From: Chitinibacter tainanensis DSM 15459
Lineage (GTDB): Bacteria > Pseudomonadota > Gammaproteobacteria > Burkholderiales > Chitinibacteraceae
DNA: 64,000 bases
Direction: 5' to 3'
Assembly: GCF_000429785.1 (NCBI RefSeq)
Contig: NZ_AUCN01000017.1
Coordinates: 124,001-188,000, forward strand
The notes under the pieces: model-generated
What the model saw: the letters and a program-made list of their open reading frames with translations, nothing else
The model's database searches: none
Told to the model about the DNA's origin: nothing
Translations under genes and position numbers: made by a program
Shown here: in pieces, positions 17,594 through 28,854 of the stretch
Layout of the letters: every line of letters starts with the position of its first letter
Position numbering within the stretch: position 1 is the stretch's first letter

Positions 17594-18499
17594 ATGAATC
17601 CCACCGCCAAACCCGGGCGTGTTCTGATCGTCGATGACGAACCATTCAATCTGGAAATTCTCTCCGAGCATCTGCACGATGCCGGCTACGAGACTGCCAC
17701 CGCGATGGATGGAGAAGAAGCGTGGGAAGTGCTGCAAAGCGATCGCATCGGCTTTGATACCATCTTGCTCGACCGCATGATGCCGCGCATGGATGGCATG
17801 CAGGTGCTGGCCAAACTCAAGCAGCACCCCGAATTCCAGCATGTGCCCGTGATTATGCAAACCGCGGTAGGTGCGGCGGAAAACGTGCAAGAAGGCCTCG
17901 CCGCGGGCGCGTATTACTATCTGATCAAGCCGTTTCAACGCGAAATGCTGCTGGCGATTGTGGCTGCCGCGGTGGGCTTTCACACCGAGCGCAGCCAGCT
18001 AGAGCGCGAAATCGCCGAGCACGCCGATTCGTACAAATTGCTGGTGAATGGCCAATTTCACTTTCGCTCGCTCGACGAAGCCCGCCAGCTGACCTTGCTG
18101 CTCTCCCGTGCCTGCCCCGATCCGCAACGGGTGGCGCTGGGCTTATCCGAGCTCTTGGTGAATGCCGTCGAGCACGGCAATTTGGCGATCAGCTACGGCG
18201 AAAAAACCCGCCTCTTGCAAACCGGCCGCTGGCAAGATGAAGTCGAAGCTCGCCTGCAAGACCCAACGTACAAAGATCGCGTGGTGGTGGTGCAATTTGC
18301 CAGCGCGGCCGAAGAAGTACAGATCCGTATCAAAGACGAAGGCCGCGGCTTTGATTGGCAGCCCTTCCTCGAGTTTTCACCCGAACGCGCCTTCGACCCG
18401 CATGGCCGCGGTATTTCAATGGCGCGGATGCTCTCGTTCGACAGCGTGGAATATCAGGGCTGTGGGAATGAAGTGCTGGTGCGAATTAAGAAAAACTGA
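17594..18499 (+). CDS. Response regulator with RsbW-like ATP-binding output domain
   Basis: A 301-residue protein with a CheY-type receiver at 10-125 (VLIVDDEPFNLEIL, Asp in TILLDRMMPRMDG, switch Thr in MQTAVG, Lys in LIKPF). A helical linker and an HATPase_c_2 domain at about 155-300 follow, with the N box LSELLVNAVEHGN, DEGRGFDW and HGRGISMARML. Such domains occur in anti-sigma kinases that bind or phosphorylate anti-sigma-factor antagonists. GAGGA before the ATG at 17594 decides the start. It is probably co-transcribed with the ParA-like gene. Its own kinase and partner are not visible nearby. Confidence 0.88.
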   Translation: MNPTAKPGRVLIVDDEPFNLEILSEHLHDAGYETATAMDGEEAWEVLQSDRIGFDTILLDRMMPRMDGMQVLAKLKQHPEFQHVPVIMQTAVGAAENVQEGLAAGAYYYLIKPFQREMLLAIVAAAVGFHTERSQLEREIAEHADSYKLLVNGQFHFRSLDEARQLTLLLSRACPDPQRVALGLSELLVNAVEHGNLAISYGEKTRLLQTGRWQDEVEARLQDPTYKDRVVVVQFASAAEEVQIRIKDEGRGFDWQPFLEFSPERAFDPHGRGISMARMLSFDSVEYQGCGNEVLVRIKKN

Positions 18500-18505
18500 T
18501 GATTC

Positions 18506-18537
18506 AACAAAAAACCGCCGTGAGGCGGTTTTTTGTT
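18506..18537 (+). terminator. Terminator of the parA-like/response-regulator pair
   Basis: AACAAAAAACCGCC pairs with GGCGGTTTTTTGTT around GTGA, an extended stem that works in either direction, directly after the stop. Confidence 0.85.
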
Positions 18538-18674
18538 GGGGCGGCTAACGACCCATTTCCGACACTTGACTCGTTCTTTTAAAGCTGCAACATTGGTGCC
18601 GATTAATTAAATTGATACTTATTTGTTTGTCCGAAACAGGTTAAAGAGTATGGTTTGTGTGAGGGTATTCCACA

Positions 18675-19238
18675 ATGCAGACATTAAAAACACCACTCAT
18701 TATTTTTACCGTAGTGACAGGCCTAATTGTGCTGTTATTTTACGATAATATTCGCGGCTATTACCGCTTCAAGGCGATTTGCGAAAAAGAAGGTGGACTG
18801 CGGGTTTATCAGAAGCTGGAGCCGGGAGTGGGATGGATGGCGGATAGCGAGTACTATGCAAGGTCAGCCGCATTGCTAAAAAATGTTGGATTCGCACGTT
18901 ACACCAACCCAACCACTCATATTTCCTACGATATCCGTTACCTTAAAGGAAATCCTGGAAATGACGCATCATTTGACAAGAGACCTGCTGATTTAGCCCT
19001 GCCTGTATTGTATGCTTGGGAAAGGGTTAGCGTCCAAATTCAAGGGGAGCTTCGATTGAAGCGTTTTGGCTATGAGATTACCGATTTACAAAAACAACAA
19101 CTTGTTGCTCGTATATATGAATTTAGCTATAGCCAATTTAATCAAGACAAAACCTTGCTTGCGGCTCCATCTTTGAGATTTTGTGCAAGTGACGATATTT
19201 GGGCGTCAGAGAATGAAGCAAAACTATTCAAAAATTAA
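18675..19238 (+). CDS. Hypothetical membrane-anchored protein, AT-rich
   Basis: A 187-residue protein with one N-terminal transmembrane helix (residues about 9-26) and a soluble domain with YYRFKAICEKEGGLRVYQK and a later Cys in LRFCASDD. I recognise no family. Its base composition is clearly more AT-rich than its neighbours and its codon choice differs (many AAA, TTT, ATT), which suggests recent transfer. It stands alone between a terminator and a 385-base non-coding stretch. The ATG is preceded by GGGTATTCCACA without a good ribosome site, so the start is uncertain. Confidence 0.7.
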   Translation: MQTLKTPLIIFTVVTGLIVLLFYDNIRGYYRFKAICEKEGGLRVYQKLEPGVGWMADSEYYARSAALLKNVGFARYTNPTTHISYDIRYLKGNPGNDASFDKRPADLALPVLYAWERVSVQIQGELRLKRFGYEITDLQKQQLVARIYEFSYSQFNQDKTLLAAPSLRFCASDDIWASENEAKLFKN

Positions 19239-19623
19239 AAGGGAAATACAAAGATTATGGTCAAATGACAGCTCTTGGCCGACAGCAGTCCGCCCCCATT
19301 TCGCCTAGTCTAATCTTTTTTCCTAGTCGCAGCAGCTTGCGTGTACCGCGTGGTGTTTCGGTGCGACGGCGGTGTGCTAGGCAAATTTCTGCGCAGTGTG
19401 TCTTCCGCTGTTTGCGTTGCGCTACTTGATATGCTGGCATCTATACCTGCCTTGGTATTGCTGTGAAATCTATGAAAATCAAGGCTTCTGTCGCTATACG
19501 TGTTTGCGAGTTGGCGAAGTGGGTTCTTAAGTGCCATTCCTCGCGCGTAGACTGAATCTTGCGCTCAGCAAAAACCCCGCTAGTGCGGGGTTTTTGTTTG
19601 GTTCAGGGTGAAGCCCAGTAGGT
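19239..19623. other. 385-base non-coding stretch
   Basis: Apart from the bidirectional terminator at 19569-19596 nothing recognisable was found. A 75-codon minus frame at 19310-19537 has no ribosome site and a biased Ser/Thr/Arg composition, so it was not called. The stretch may be the remnant of the insertion that brought in the AT-rich gene. Confidence 0.45.
19569..19596. terminator. Bidirectional terminator after thrC
   Basis: AAAAACCCCGC pairs with GCGGGGTTTTT around TAGT, a perfect eleven-base stem with T tracts on both strands. It lies 28 bases beyond the minus-strand thrC stop. Confidence 0.9.
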
Positions 19624-21069
19624 TTACAGCTTGATGCGCTCGGCCAGATAAGCTTTCACTTGCTCTGTATCGGCGGCGATGGCGTCAAAGTGCTGTGGCA
19701 GCTCTTCGAGACCAGCCAAACCGGCTGGGCGGGCTGGCGGTTGATTCAGGGCTTCGAGCATGGTGGTTTCAAACTTGGCCGGCAGGGCGGTTTCCATGAT
19801 GACCATCGGCACGGCCGGGTTGCGGTGCGCTTTGGCGGCTTTGTAGCCATCGGCGGTGTGCGGGTCGATCTGCACGCCAAATTGGGCGAATACTTCGCGG
19901 ATATGCGCCACGCGGTCGGCGTGGGTGCTGGCTTCAGATTTAAAGCCATACACATCGCGCATGCGGGCAAAGTCTTCGGCTGGCAGATCAAAGCCGCCAC
20001 CACTTTCTACTGCTTGCCACATGGCGGCCAGCTTGCTGGCATCGCGCCCCACCAGATCAAACACAAATCGCTCCAGATTCGAGGCTTTGGTGATGTCCAT
20101 CGATGGGCTGGTGGTTTCGTAGGTGCGATCGAGCCCACGTGGGTGGTAGCCTCCGGTTTTGAAGAATTCGTCCAGTACGTCGTTTTCGTTGGTGGCCACG
20201 ATCAGCTGACCAATCGGCAAGCCCATCTGGCGGGCGATATGGCCGGCGCAGATATTGCCGAAATTGCCCGATGGCACACAGAAATCGACGCTATCGCCCA
20301 CGGCGCGGCCGGTGGCGGCGATAGTGGCGAAATAGCCTTTGAAGTAATACACCACCTGCGCCACGATGCGGCCCCAGTTGATCGAATTGACCGCGCCGAT
20401 TTTGTATTTGGCTTTGTAGGCCGCGTCTTTGTTCACGTCTTTGACGATGTCTTGGCAGGCATCGAAAAAGCCGTGGACGGACAGGTTGTAGATGTTTTCA
20501 TCTTGCAGGCTGAACATCTGCGCGCGCTGGAATGGGCTCATTTTGCCAAACGGCGACAGCATAAAGACATTCACGCCTTTTTTGCCGCGCATGGCGTATT
20601 CCGCCGCCGAGCCGGTGTCGCCCGAGGTGGCGCCCAGAATATTTACTTGCTCGCCTTTGGCGGCCAGCACGTATTCGAACAAATTGCCGAGCAATTGCAT
20701 CGCCATGTCTTTGAAGGCCAGTGTCGGGCCGTTCGACAGCTCTTGCACGTACAGCGTGTCATCGAGCTTAATCACCGGCGTGATCTGGTCGGCGTCGCTG
20801 GCATTGCGGCCATTGCAGTACACGGCAGCGGTGTAGGTTTTGTCGATCAGCGCTTTCAAGTCGGCCGCCGGAATGTCATCCACAAAGCGGCTGATCACGG
20901 CAAATGCCAAGTCGCGGTAGTTCAATGTGGCCAGCTGCGCGAGCTCGGCGGTGGCAAACTGCGGGTAGCTTTCCGGAATCGACAAACCACCATCGGCCAT
21001 CAGGCCACCAAGCAGGATATCGCTAAATTGCTGGGCGGCAACGCCACCGCGGGTAGAGATGTATTTCAT
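19624..21069 (-). CDS. thrC: Threonine synthase
   Basis: A 481-residue PLP enzyme converting O-phosphohomoserine to threonine. The long proteobacterial form is seen: MKYISTRGG start, LSNGPTLAFKDMAMQLLGNLFE (PLP Lys in the FKD motif), LGATSGDTGSAAEYAMRGK and PSGNFGN. It is the last gene of a minus-strand group alaA-hom-small periplasmic gene-thrC, so the three amino-acid enzymes are likely made together. Bases just before the ATG (CTATACCC) belong to repeat copy H, and no ordinary Shine-Dalgarno is present. Confidence 0.97.
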   Translation of the reverse strand: MKYISTRGGVAAQQFSDILLGGLMADGGLSIPESYPQFATAELAQLATLNYRDLAFAVISRFVDDIPAADLKALIDKTYTAAVYCNGRNASDADQITPVIKLDDTLYVQELSNGPTLAFKDMAMQLLGNLFEYVLAAKGEQVNILGATSGDTGSAAEYAMRGKKGVNVFMLSPFGKMSPFQRAQMFSLQDENIYNLSVHGFFDACQDIVKDVNKDAAYKAKYKIGAVNSINWGRIVAQVVYYFKGYFATIAATGRAVGDSVDFCVPSGNFGNICAGHIARQMGLPIGQLIVATNENDVLDEFFKTGGYHPRGLDRTYETTSPSMDITKASNLERFVFDLVGRDASKLAAMWQAVESGGGFDLPAEDFARMRDVYGFKSEASTHADRVAHIREVFAQFGVQIDPHTADGYKAAKAHRNPAVPMVIMETALPAKFETTMLEALNQPPARPAGLAGLEELPQHFDAIAADTEQVKAYLAERIKL

Positions 21070-21131
21070 GGGTATAGGCCCGTGATGTTTATTTTGATTG
21101 ATCTGTGTTTAGATACCTTGGTTGGGTATCA
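21070..21131 (-). repeat. Intergenic GGGTAT/ATACCC inverted repeat, copy H
   Basis: It fills the 59-base gap between the upstream gene's stop (21129-21131) and the thrC ATG. In transcript direction it reads TGATACCC-AACCAA-GGTATC, a loop with TCAATCAAAATAAA, then TATACCC directly before the thrC ATG. Confidence 0.7.
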
Positions 21132-21545
21132 TTGAGTGGTGGTCTTTTTCTCACCGCTTTGCAGTTGCTCTTTTAGAATCGCGGAAGCGCAAGCAAAAGC
21201 GAGCTGCATGGTCTTACCGCCAATCTGTTTTTTGCTGGTCTCCGCACTTAACTGCGTATTTGCATCCGCACTGAGTAAAACCGCTTTAAGTTGTGGGTCG
21301 CGGATGAGGTTGCCCCCAACGCAATTGCAGAGAGATTTTTGATCCAGCGTGAGATCAAATTGGGCTAAGTTTTTGCCCAATGAGGCAAGGCCACTGGCAT
21401 CGCGCATGCATGAACTGACCAGTGCATAGCGGAAAATATCCAGTTTCAGCTCATCGGTATTGGCTTTTTCATCCGCAAAAGTAAAACCAGTCAGTGTGCA
21501 GCTCAGCAGTAATGAGATCAGTCGATGGCGTAAAAGCACACGCAT
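21129..21545 (-). CDS. Small periplasmic Cys-containing protein of unknown function
   Basis: A 138-residue protein with a Sec signal peptide (MRVLLRHRLISLLLSCTLTGFTFA). The mature part is helical with four Cys: SSCMRDA, SLCNCVGGNLI and FACASAI. That spacing suggests disulfides or metal binding. AAGGTG six bases before the ATG at 21545 sets the start. It sits between hom and thrC, but nothing links it to threonine synthesis beyond position. I do not recognise a named family. Confidence 0.78.
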   Translation of the reverse strand: MRVLLRHRLISLLLSCTLTGFTFADEKANTDELKLDIFRYALVSSCMRDASGLASLGKNLAQFDLTLDQKSLCNCVGGNLIRDPQLKAVLLSADANTQLSAETSKKQIGGKTMQLAFACASAILKEQLQSGEKKTTTQ

Positions 21546-21597
21546 AAAGCACCTTGTGTAGGAAAAGAGCGGCATTAAAGCGCCGCTCATAGCCAAA

Positions 21598-22902
21598 TTA
21601 GCCGTTTAAGTGTTCCAGACGCAATTTCACAATCTTGCCATTGCACGACGCCAGTGCTTCGATCTTGGCAATGGCGGCGTTGACGTTTTTCTCGACCGCG
21701 GTATGGGTCACGATCACGATCTCGGCGCTGTCACCGGCAGGTTTTTGCAGCATGGCATCTACCGAAATCTGGCCTTCGGCGAGGATGGTGGTGACATCGG
21801 CCAGCACACCCGGCAGGTCTTTCACGCTCAGACGCAGGTAGTAGCAGGTTTCCACTTCGTCGATCGGCAGAATCGGCAGATTGGCCATCGCGCTAGGCTG
21901 GAAGGCCAGATGCGGTACGCGGTGCTCTGGGTCGGCGGTGTGCAGGCGGGTGATATCGACTAGGTCGGCAATCACCGAAGACGCGGTCGGCTCGGCGCCG
22001 GCGCCCGGGCCGTAATACATGGTGGCGCCCACGGCATCGCCTTTGACCAGTACGGCATTCATCACGCCATCCACATTGGCAATCAGGCGGCCAGCCGGAA
22101 TCAGGGTGGGGGATACGCGCAGCTCAATGCCGTTTTCGCGGCGGCGGGTCATGCCCAGCAGCTTGATGCGGTAGCCGAGTTCCGCGGCGTATTTGATGTC
22201 GGCGGCTTCCAGTTTGCTGATGCCTTCCAGGTAGGCTTTGTCGAACTGCACCGGAATACCAAATGCAATCGCGCTCATGATGGTGAGCTTGTGCGCGGCA
22301 TCGTGGCCTTCGATGTCAAACGTTGGATCCGCTTCGGCATAGCCAAGGCGTTGGGCTTCAGCCAGTACGTCGGCAAAAGCTGAGCCTTTATCACGCATTT
22401 CGGTCAGGATAAAGTTGCTGGTGCCGTTGATAATGCCGGCCACCCATTCGATCTGGTTGGCGGTCAGGCCTTCGCGCAGCGCCTTGATCACCGGAATACC
22501 GCCCGCAACGGCGGCTTCAAACGCGACCATCACGCCTTTGGCTTGCGCTTTGGCGAAGATTTCGTTGCCGTATTCGGCGATCAGTTTTTTATTAGCGGTA
22601 ACAACGTGTTTGCCGTTTTCGATTGCGGCCAGCACCACGTCTTTGGCGATGGTGGTACCACCGATCAATTCAACCACGATGTCGATCTCGGGGTGGTTGA
22701 CCACGTCCATCGCGTTGTCGGTGATGATGACGTCATCGCCACACAATTCTTTGGCACGCGCCAGATCACGGTTGGCGGCCATTTTGACCACGATAGGGCG
22801 GCCAGCACGGCGGGCGATTTCATTGGCATTGCGTTGCAATACGGTGGCAGTGCCGCCACCAACAGTACCGACACCACACAGGCCTACGTTAATTGCTTTC
22901 AT
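21598..22902 (-). CDS. hom: Homoserine dehydrogenase
   Basis: A 434-residue monofunctional enzyme reducing aspartate semialdehyde to homoserine. The N-terminal Rossmann motif is VGLCGVGTVGGG, the catalytic region holds AGIINGTSNFILTEM and AEADPTFDIEGHDAAHKLTI, and an ACT domain at about 350-425 (YYLRLSVKDLPGVLADVTTI) gives threonine feedback control. AAGGA with seven-base spacing selects the ATG at 22902 (an ATG two codons earlier is too close). It lies 55 bases after alaA in the same direction. Confidence 0.97.
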   Translation of the reverse strand: MKAINVGLCGVGTVGGGTATVLQRNANEIARRAGRPIVVKMAANRDLARAKELCGDDVIITDNAMDVVNHPEIDIVVELIGGTTIAKDVVLAAIENGKHVVTANKKLIAEYGNEIFAKAQAKGVMVAFEAAVAGGIPVIKALREGLTANQIEWVAGIINGTSNFILTEMRDKGSAFADVLAEAQRLGYAEADPTFDIEGHDAAHKLTIMSAIAFGIPVQFDKAYLEGISKLEAADIKYAAELGYRIKLLGMTRRRENGIELRVSPTLIPAGRLIANVDGVMNAVLVKGDAVGATMYYGPGAGAEPTASSVIADLVDITRLHTADPEHRVPHLAFQPSAMANLPILPIDEVETCYYLRLSVKDLPGVLADVTTILAEGQISVDAMLQKPAGDSAEIVIVTHTAVEKNVNAAIAKIEALASCNGKIVKLRLEHLNG

Positions 22903-22957
22903 GTTCATTTCCTTGCAAGCCGAGGTCGAACCTCGCAGTTTTTTAAGAATAAGGTGC

Positions 22958-24202
22958 TTATTTGCTGGCAAATTCGCCGGTGCCATGCCGTTTGCGCCAA
23001 TTTTGCAAGAAGCGGGCCACACGGCTCAGCGCTTCGGTCAGATCGTCGACATTTGGCAGGAAGACCACGCGGAAGTGATCGGGCTGATGCCAGTTAAAGC
23101 CAGTACCTTGTACCAGCAGTACTTTTTCTTCGGTGAGTAATTCCAGCATCAGCTGCTGATCGTCGCTCACCGGGTAAATGGCCGGATCCAGTTTCGGGAA
23201 CATATACAAAGCCGCTTTCGGTTTAACGACACTCACGCCGGGAATGGCATTGAGCATCTCGTAGGCGAGGTCGCGCTGCTTCGCCAGCCGGCCGCCTTCT
23301 TTAACCAGATCATCAATACTCTGATAGCCGCCCAAGGCGGTTTGAATGGCGTATTGGGCTGGCACATTTGCACACAAACGCATCGTGGCCAGCATATTCA
23401 GGCCTTCGATATAGTCTTTGGCCGGCTTTTTATTGCCTGACACAATCATCCAGCCAGCGCGGTAGCCGCAAGCCCGGTAGTTTTTCGACAGGCCATTGAA
23501 GGTGACAAACAGCACATCATCGGCCAGCGAGGCGATGGAGGTGTGTTTTACGCCGTCGTACAGCACTTTGTCGTAGATTTCATCGGCGTAAATGATCAGG
23601 CCATGCTCGCGCGCCAGCTCGATAATCTGCAGCAGCAATTCATCCGGATACAGCGCGCCGGTGGGGTTGTTCGGGTTGATCACCACAATCGCGCGGGTTT
23701 TGTCGGTGATTTTGGCGCGCATATCGTCAATCGATGGGTACCACTGATTGCTCTCTTCGCACACATAGTGGCGTGGCTTGCCGCCAGCCAGGCTGACTGC
23801 GGCCGTCCACAGTGGATAATCTGGGGCAGGCACCAAGACTTCATCGCCATTATTCAGCAGGGCCTGCATGCTCATCACGATTAGCTCTGATGCGCCATTG
23901 CCGATGTAAACATCATCGACGGTGACATCTTTGATGTTTTTCTGCTGGGTGTAATGCATGACCGCTTTGCGGGCCTGAAACAGACCTTTGCTATCCACGT
24001 AGCCCGCGGCATTGGATAGATTGCGGATCACGTCTTGCACCACTTCTTCGGGCGCATCAAAACCAAAGTTGGCCAGATTACCAATATTGAGCTTGATAAT
24101 GCGGTGGCCGTCCTCTTCCATCTGCCGCGCTCGCTCCGGGATCGGGCCGCGGATTTCGTAACAGACATTCAGCAATTTATTGGATTTGAGGATGGCTTCC
24201 AT
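22958..24202 (-). CDS. alaA: Glutamate-pyruvate aminotransferase
   Basis: A 414-residue class I PLP aminotransferase highly like E. coli AlaA, forming alanine from pyruvate and glutamate. Seen are NIGNLANFGFDAPEE, the NPNNPTGALYP motif, YADEIYDKV and the PLP Lys in NGLSKNYRACGYRAGW. I use the family start MEAILKSNKLLNV at 24202; the frame extends 33 codons further without support. In many betaproteobacteria this gene precedes hom and thrC as here, so it heads the operon. Confidence 0.94.
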   Translation of the reverse strand: MEAILKSNKLLNVCYEIRGPIPERARQMEEDGHRIIKLNIGNLANFGFDAPEEVVQDVIRNLSNAAGYVDSKGLFQARKAVMHYTQQKNIKDVTVDDVYIGNGASELIVMSMQALLNNGDEVLVPAPDYPLWTAAVSLAGGKPRHYVCEESNQWYPSIDDMRAKITDKTRAIVVINPNNPTGALYPDELLLQIIELAREHGLIIYADEIYDKVLYDGVKHTSIASLADDVLFVTFNGLSKNYRACGYRAGWMIVSGNKKPAKDYIEGLNMLATMRLCANVPAQYAIQTALGGYQSIDDLVKEGGRLAKQRDLAYEMLNAIPGVSVVKPKAALYMFPKLDPAIYPVSDDQQLMLELLTEEKVLLVQGTGFNWHQPDHFRVVFLPNVDDLTEALSRVARFLQNWRKRHGTGEFASK

Positions 24203-24355
24203 CGGGGTGGCGTCCGTGCGCTGGTTTTTCAGGGAAACCCCGTATTGTAGCGAAAGATTCGGTTGGCGGAACAAACAATTAAGTATCAATTCGCACAGCA
24301 CACAGCCAGCAGGGCTTGCTTTAAAATACCAGCCAGTTTGTTAGCGAGGTTTGCC

Positions 24356-24724
24356 ATGAAATTGCACCAGTCCAAAGTCGAGCATTTAAACCAGATTACC
24401 GCCTACGATGCCGAATCGGTGCAGGTCAATGAAGTGCGACATGCCGGTAGCCTGCTGATTTTGCCCGATTATCTGCAGCCATGGCGCCCAGCCAGCTTTG
24501 CCGAGCTGACTGCTGATGACTTTAGCCAGTTGCTCGATTATCAACCCGAGCTGGTGCTGCTGGGGACTGGGGCAGCGATCCAGTTTCCGCATCCGCAGCT
24601 TTATGCGGCTTTGTCTGCCAAGCGCATTGGCGTAGATGTGATGGGCACGGGCGCACTCTGCCGCACCTTTAATGTGCTGGTGGCGGAAGATCGGCGCGTG
24701 CTGGCGCTGGTGTTGCATCGCTAA
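24356..24724 (+). CDS. Mth938/Xcc1710-like domain protein
   Basis: A 122-residue single-domain protein of the DUF498/NDUFAF3 group. Typical features are the AYDAESVQVN strand, SLLILPDYLQPW, and LVLLGTGAAIQFPHPQLYAAL followed by GVDVMGTGALCRTFNVLVAEDRRVLALVL. Its bacterial role is unknown; the mitochondrial relative helps assemble complex I. The ATG at 24356 is preceded by GAGG at good distance and matches the usual family start; the open frame begins 31 codons earlier. It is divergent from alaA. Confidence 0.88.
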   Translation: MKLHQSKVEHLNQITAYDAESVQVNEVRHAGSLLILPDYLQPWRPASFAELTADDFSQLLDYQPELVLLGTGAAIQFPHPQLYAALSAKRIGVDVMGTGALCRTFNVLVAEDRRVLALVLHR

Positions 24725-24858
24725 GCCAGCGCACTGGCAACTGATCAACGGTGAAATCAGCCACAGCGGGGCAAGTGGTATTACACCTGACAGATTTAAA
24801 CGGTTGTTTTAAAGGCGTTTGCCGGGCTGTTGTCTTATGTCTACAGCCGTTTATTGCT

Positions 24859-24888
24859 TTGTCTGAAAGAAAAAGACTCTGGTAAGAT
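24859..24888 (+). promoter_or_regulatory. Possible promoter of the large hybrid kinase
   Basis: TTGTCT (24859-24864) and TAAGAT (24883-24888) with an 18-base spacer, 122 bases before the ATG at 25010. The surrounding 285-base gap shows no other feature. Confidence 0.35.
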
Positions 24889-25009
24889 AAGAAACCAGTG
24901 CCGCGCTAGACGGCGCAGACAGACATGAGATGAAGGCAGTGGTGTTGCCGGGCTAACTGCTCTAACGCCAATTGCCGACTTTCACTTGCTCGTACCAGAG
25001 AGATTGGCA

Positions 25010-28570
<3,561 letters not shown>

Positions 28571-28600
28571 GTCGGTAGCTGTTGTTGGGTAATGTAATAA

Positions 28601-28624
28601 AAAGGCCGGGTATATTACCCGGCC
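28601..28624 (-). terminator. Minus-strand terminator downstream of the ABC exporter
   Basis: GGCCGGGTA pairs with TACCCGGCC around TAT. On the minus strand TTTTTATT follows. It lies 228 bases beyond the exporter stop and only about 35 bases beyond the plus-strand kinase stop, so it may serve both. Confidence 0.6.
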
Positions 28625-28636
28625 GCAGATTGATGA

Positions 28637-28690
28637 CCACCCCCACTCGCGAAGCGAGGCTCCCCTCAAGGAGGGGACGGGAGGGGTGGG
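28637..28690. repeat. Three-armed inverted repeat (REP-like)
   Basis: An outer stem CCACCCC/GGGGTGG encloses two perfect inner hairpins, CTCGC-GAA-GCGAG and CCCCTC-AAG-GAGGGG. The DNA could extrude a cruciform. It lies in the gap between the convergent kinase and exporter genes and has no coding sense. Confidence 0.6.
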
Positions 28691-28715
28691 AATAGAACAT
28701 CAAGGCTGCAGATTC

Positions 28716-28767
28716 AGAACCATATTTCCTCGGCTCGGCTATGCCGAGACTTGAAGCATATAGTTCT
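28716..28767. repeat. Second inverted repeat in the 28.6-28.8 kb gap
   Basis: AGAAC-CATAT (28716-28725) pairs with ATAT-AGTTCT (28758-28767) with one bulge, around an inner CTCGGC/GCCGAG hairpin. It lies beside the three-armed element. Confidence 0.45.
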
Positions 28768-28791
28768 TCCGCTGGGTTAGTAGCCTGAGGC

Positions 28792-28854
28792 TATGTATAT
28801 TGCCTGACCTGTTTATTGATAATGCTTTCAGTCTAATACACTAGGTGGGTATTA
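28792..28854 (-). repeat. Intergenic GGGTAT/ATACCC inverted repeat, copy C
   Basis: In transcript direction of the exporter it begins in its stop codon: TAATACCC-ACCTAGT-GTATTAG, a loop containing TCAATAAACAGG, then a degraded right arm AATATACAT. Confidence 0.6.

Noticed and set aside
19310-19537. A 75-codon minus-strand frame between the AT-rich gene and thrC
   Set aside because: No ribosome site, no hydrophobic or domain pattern, composition typical of random frame.
19660-21135. A 491-codon plus-strand frame opposite thrC
   Set aside because: It is an antisense shadow of thrC; the translation is His/Gly/Val-rich, has no family motifs, and thrC on the other strand is complete.
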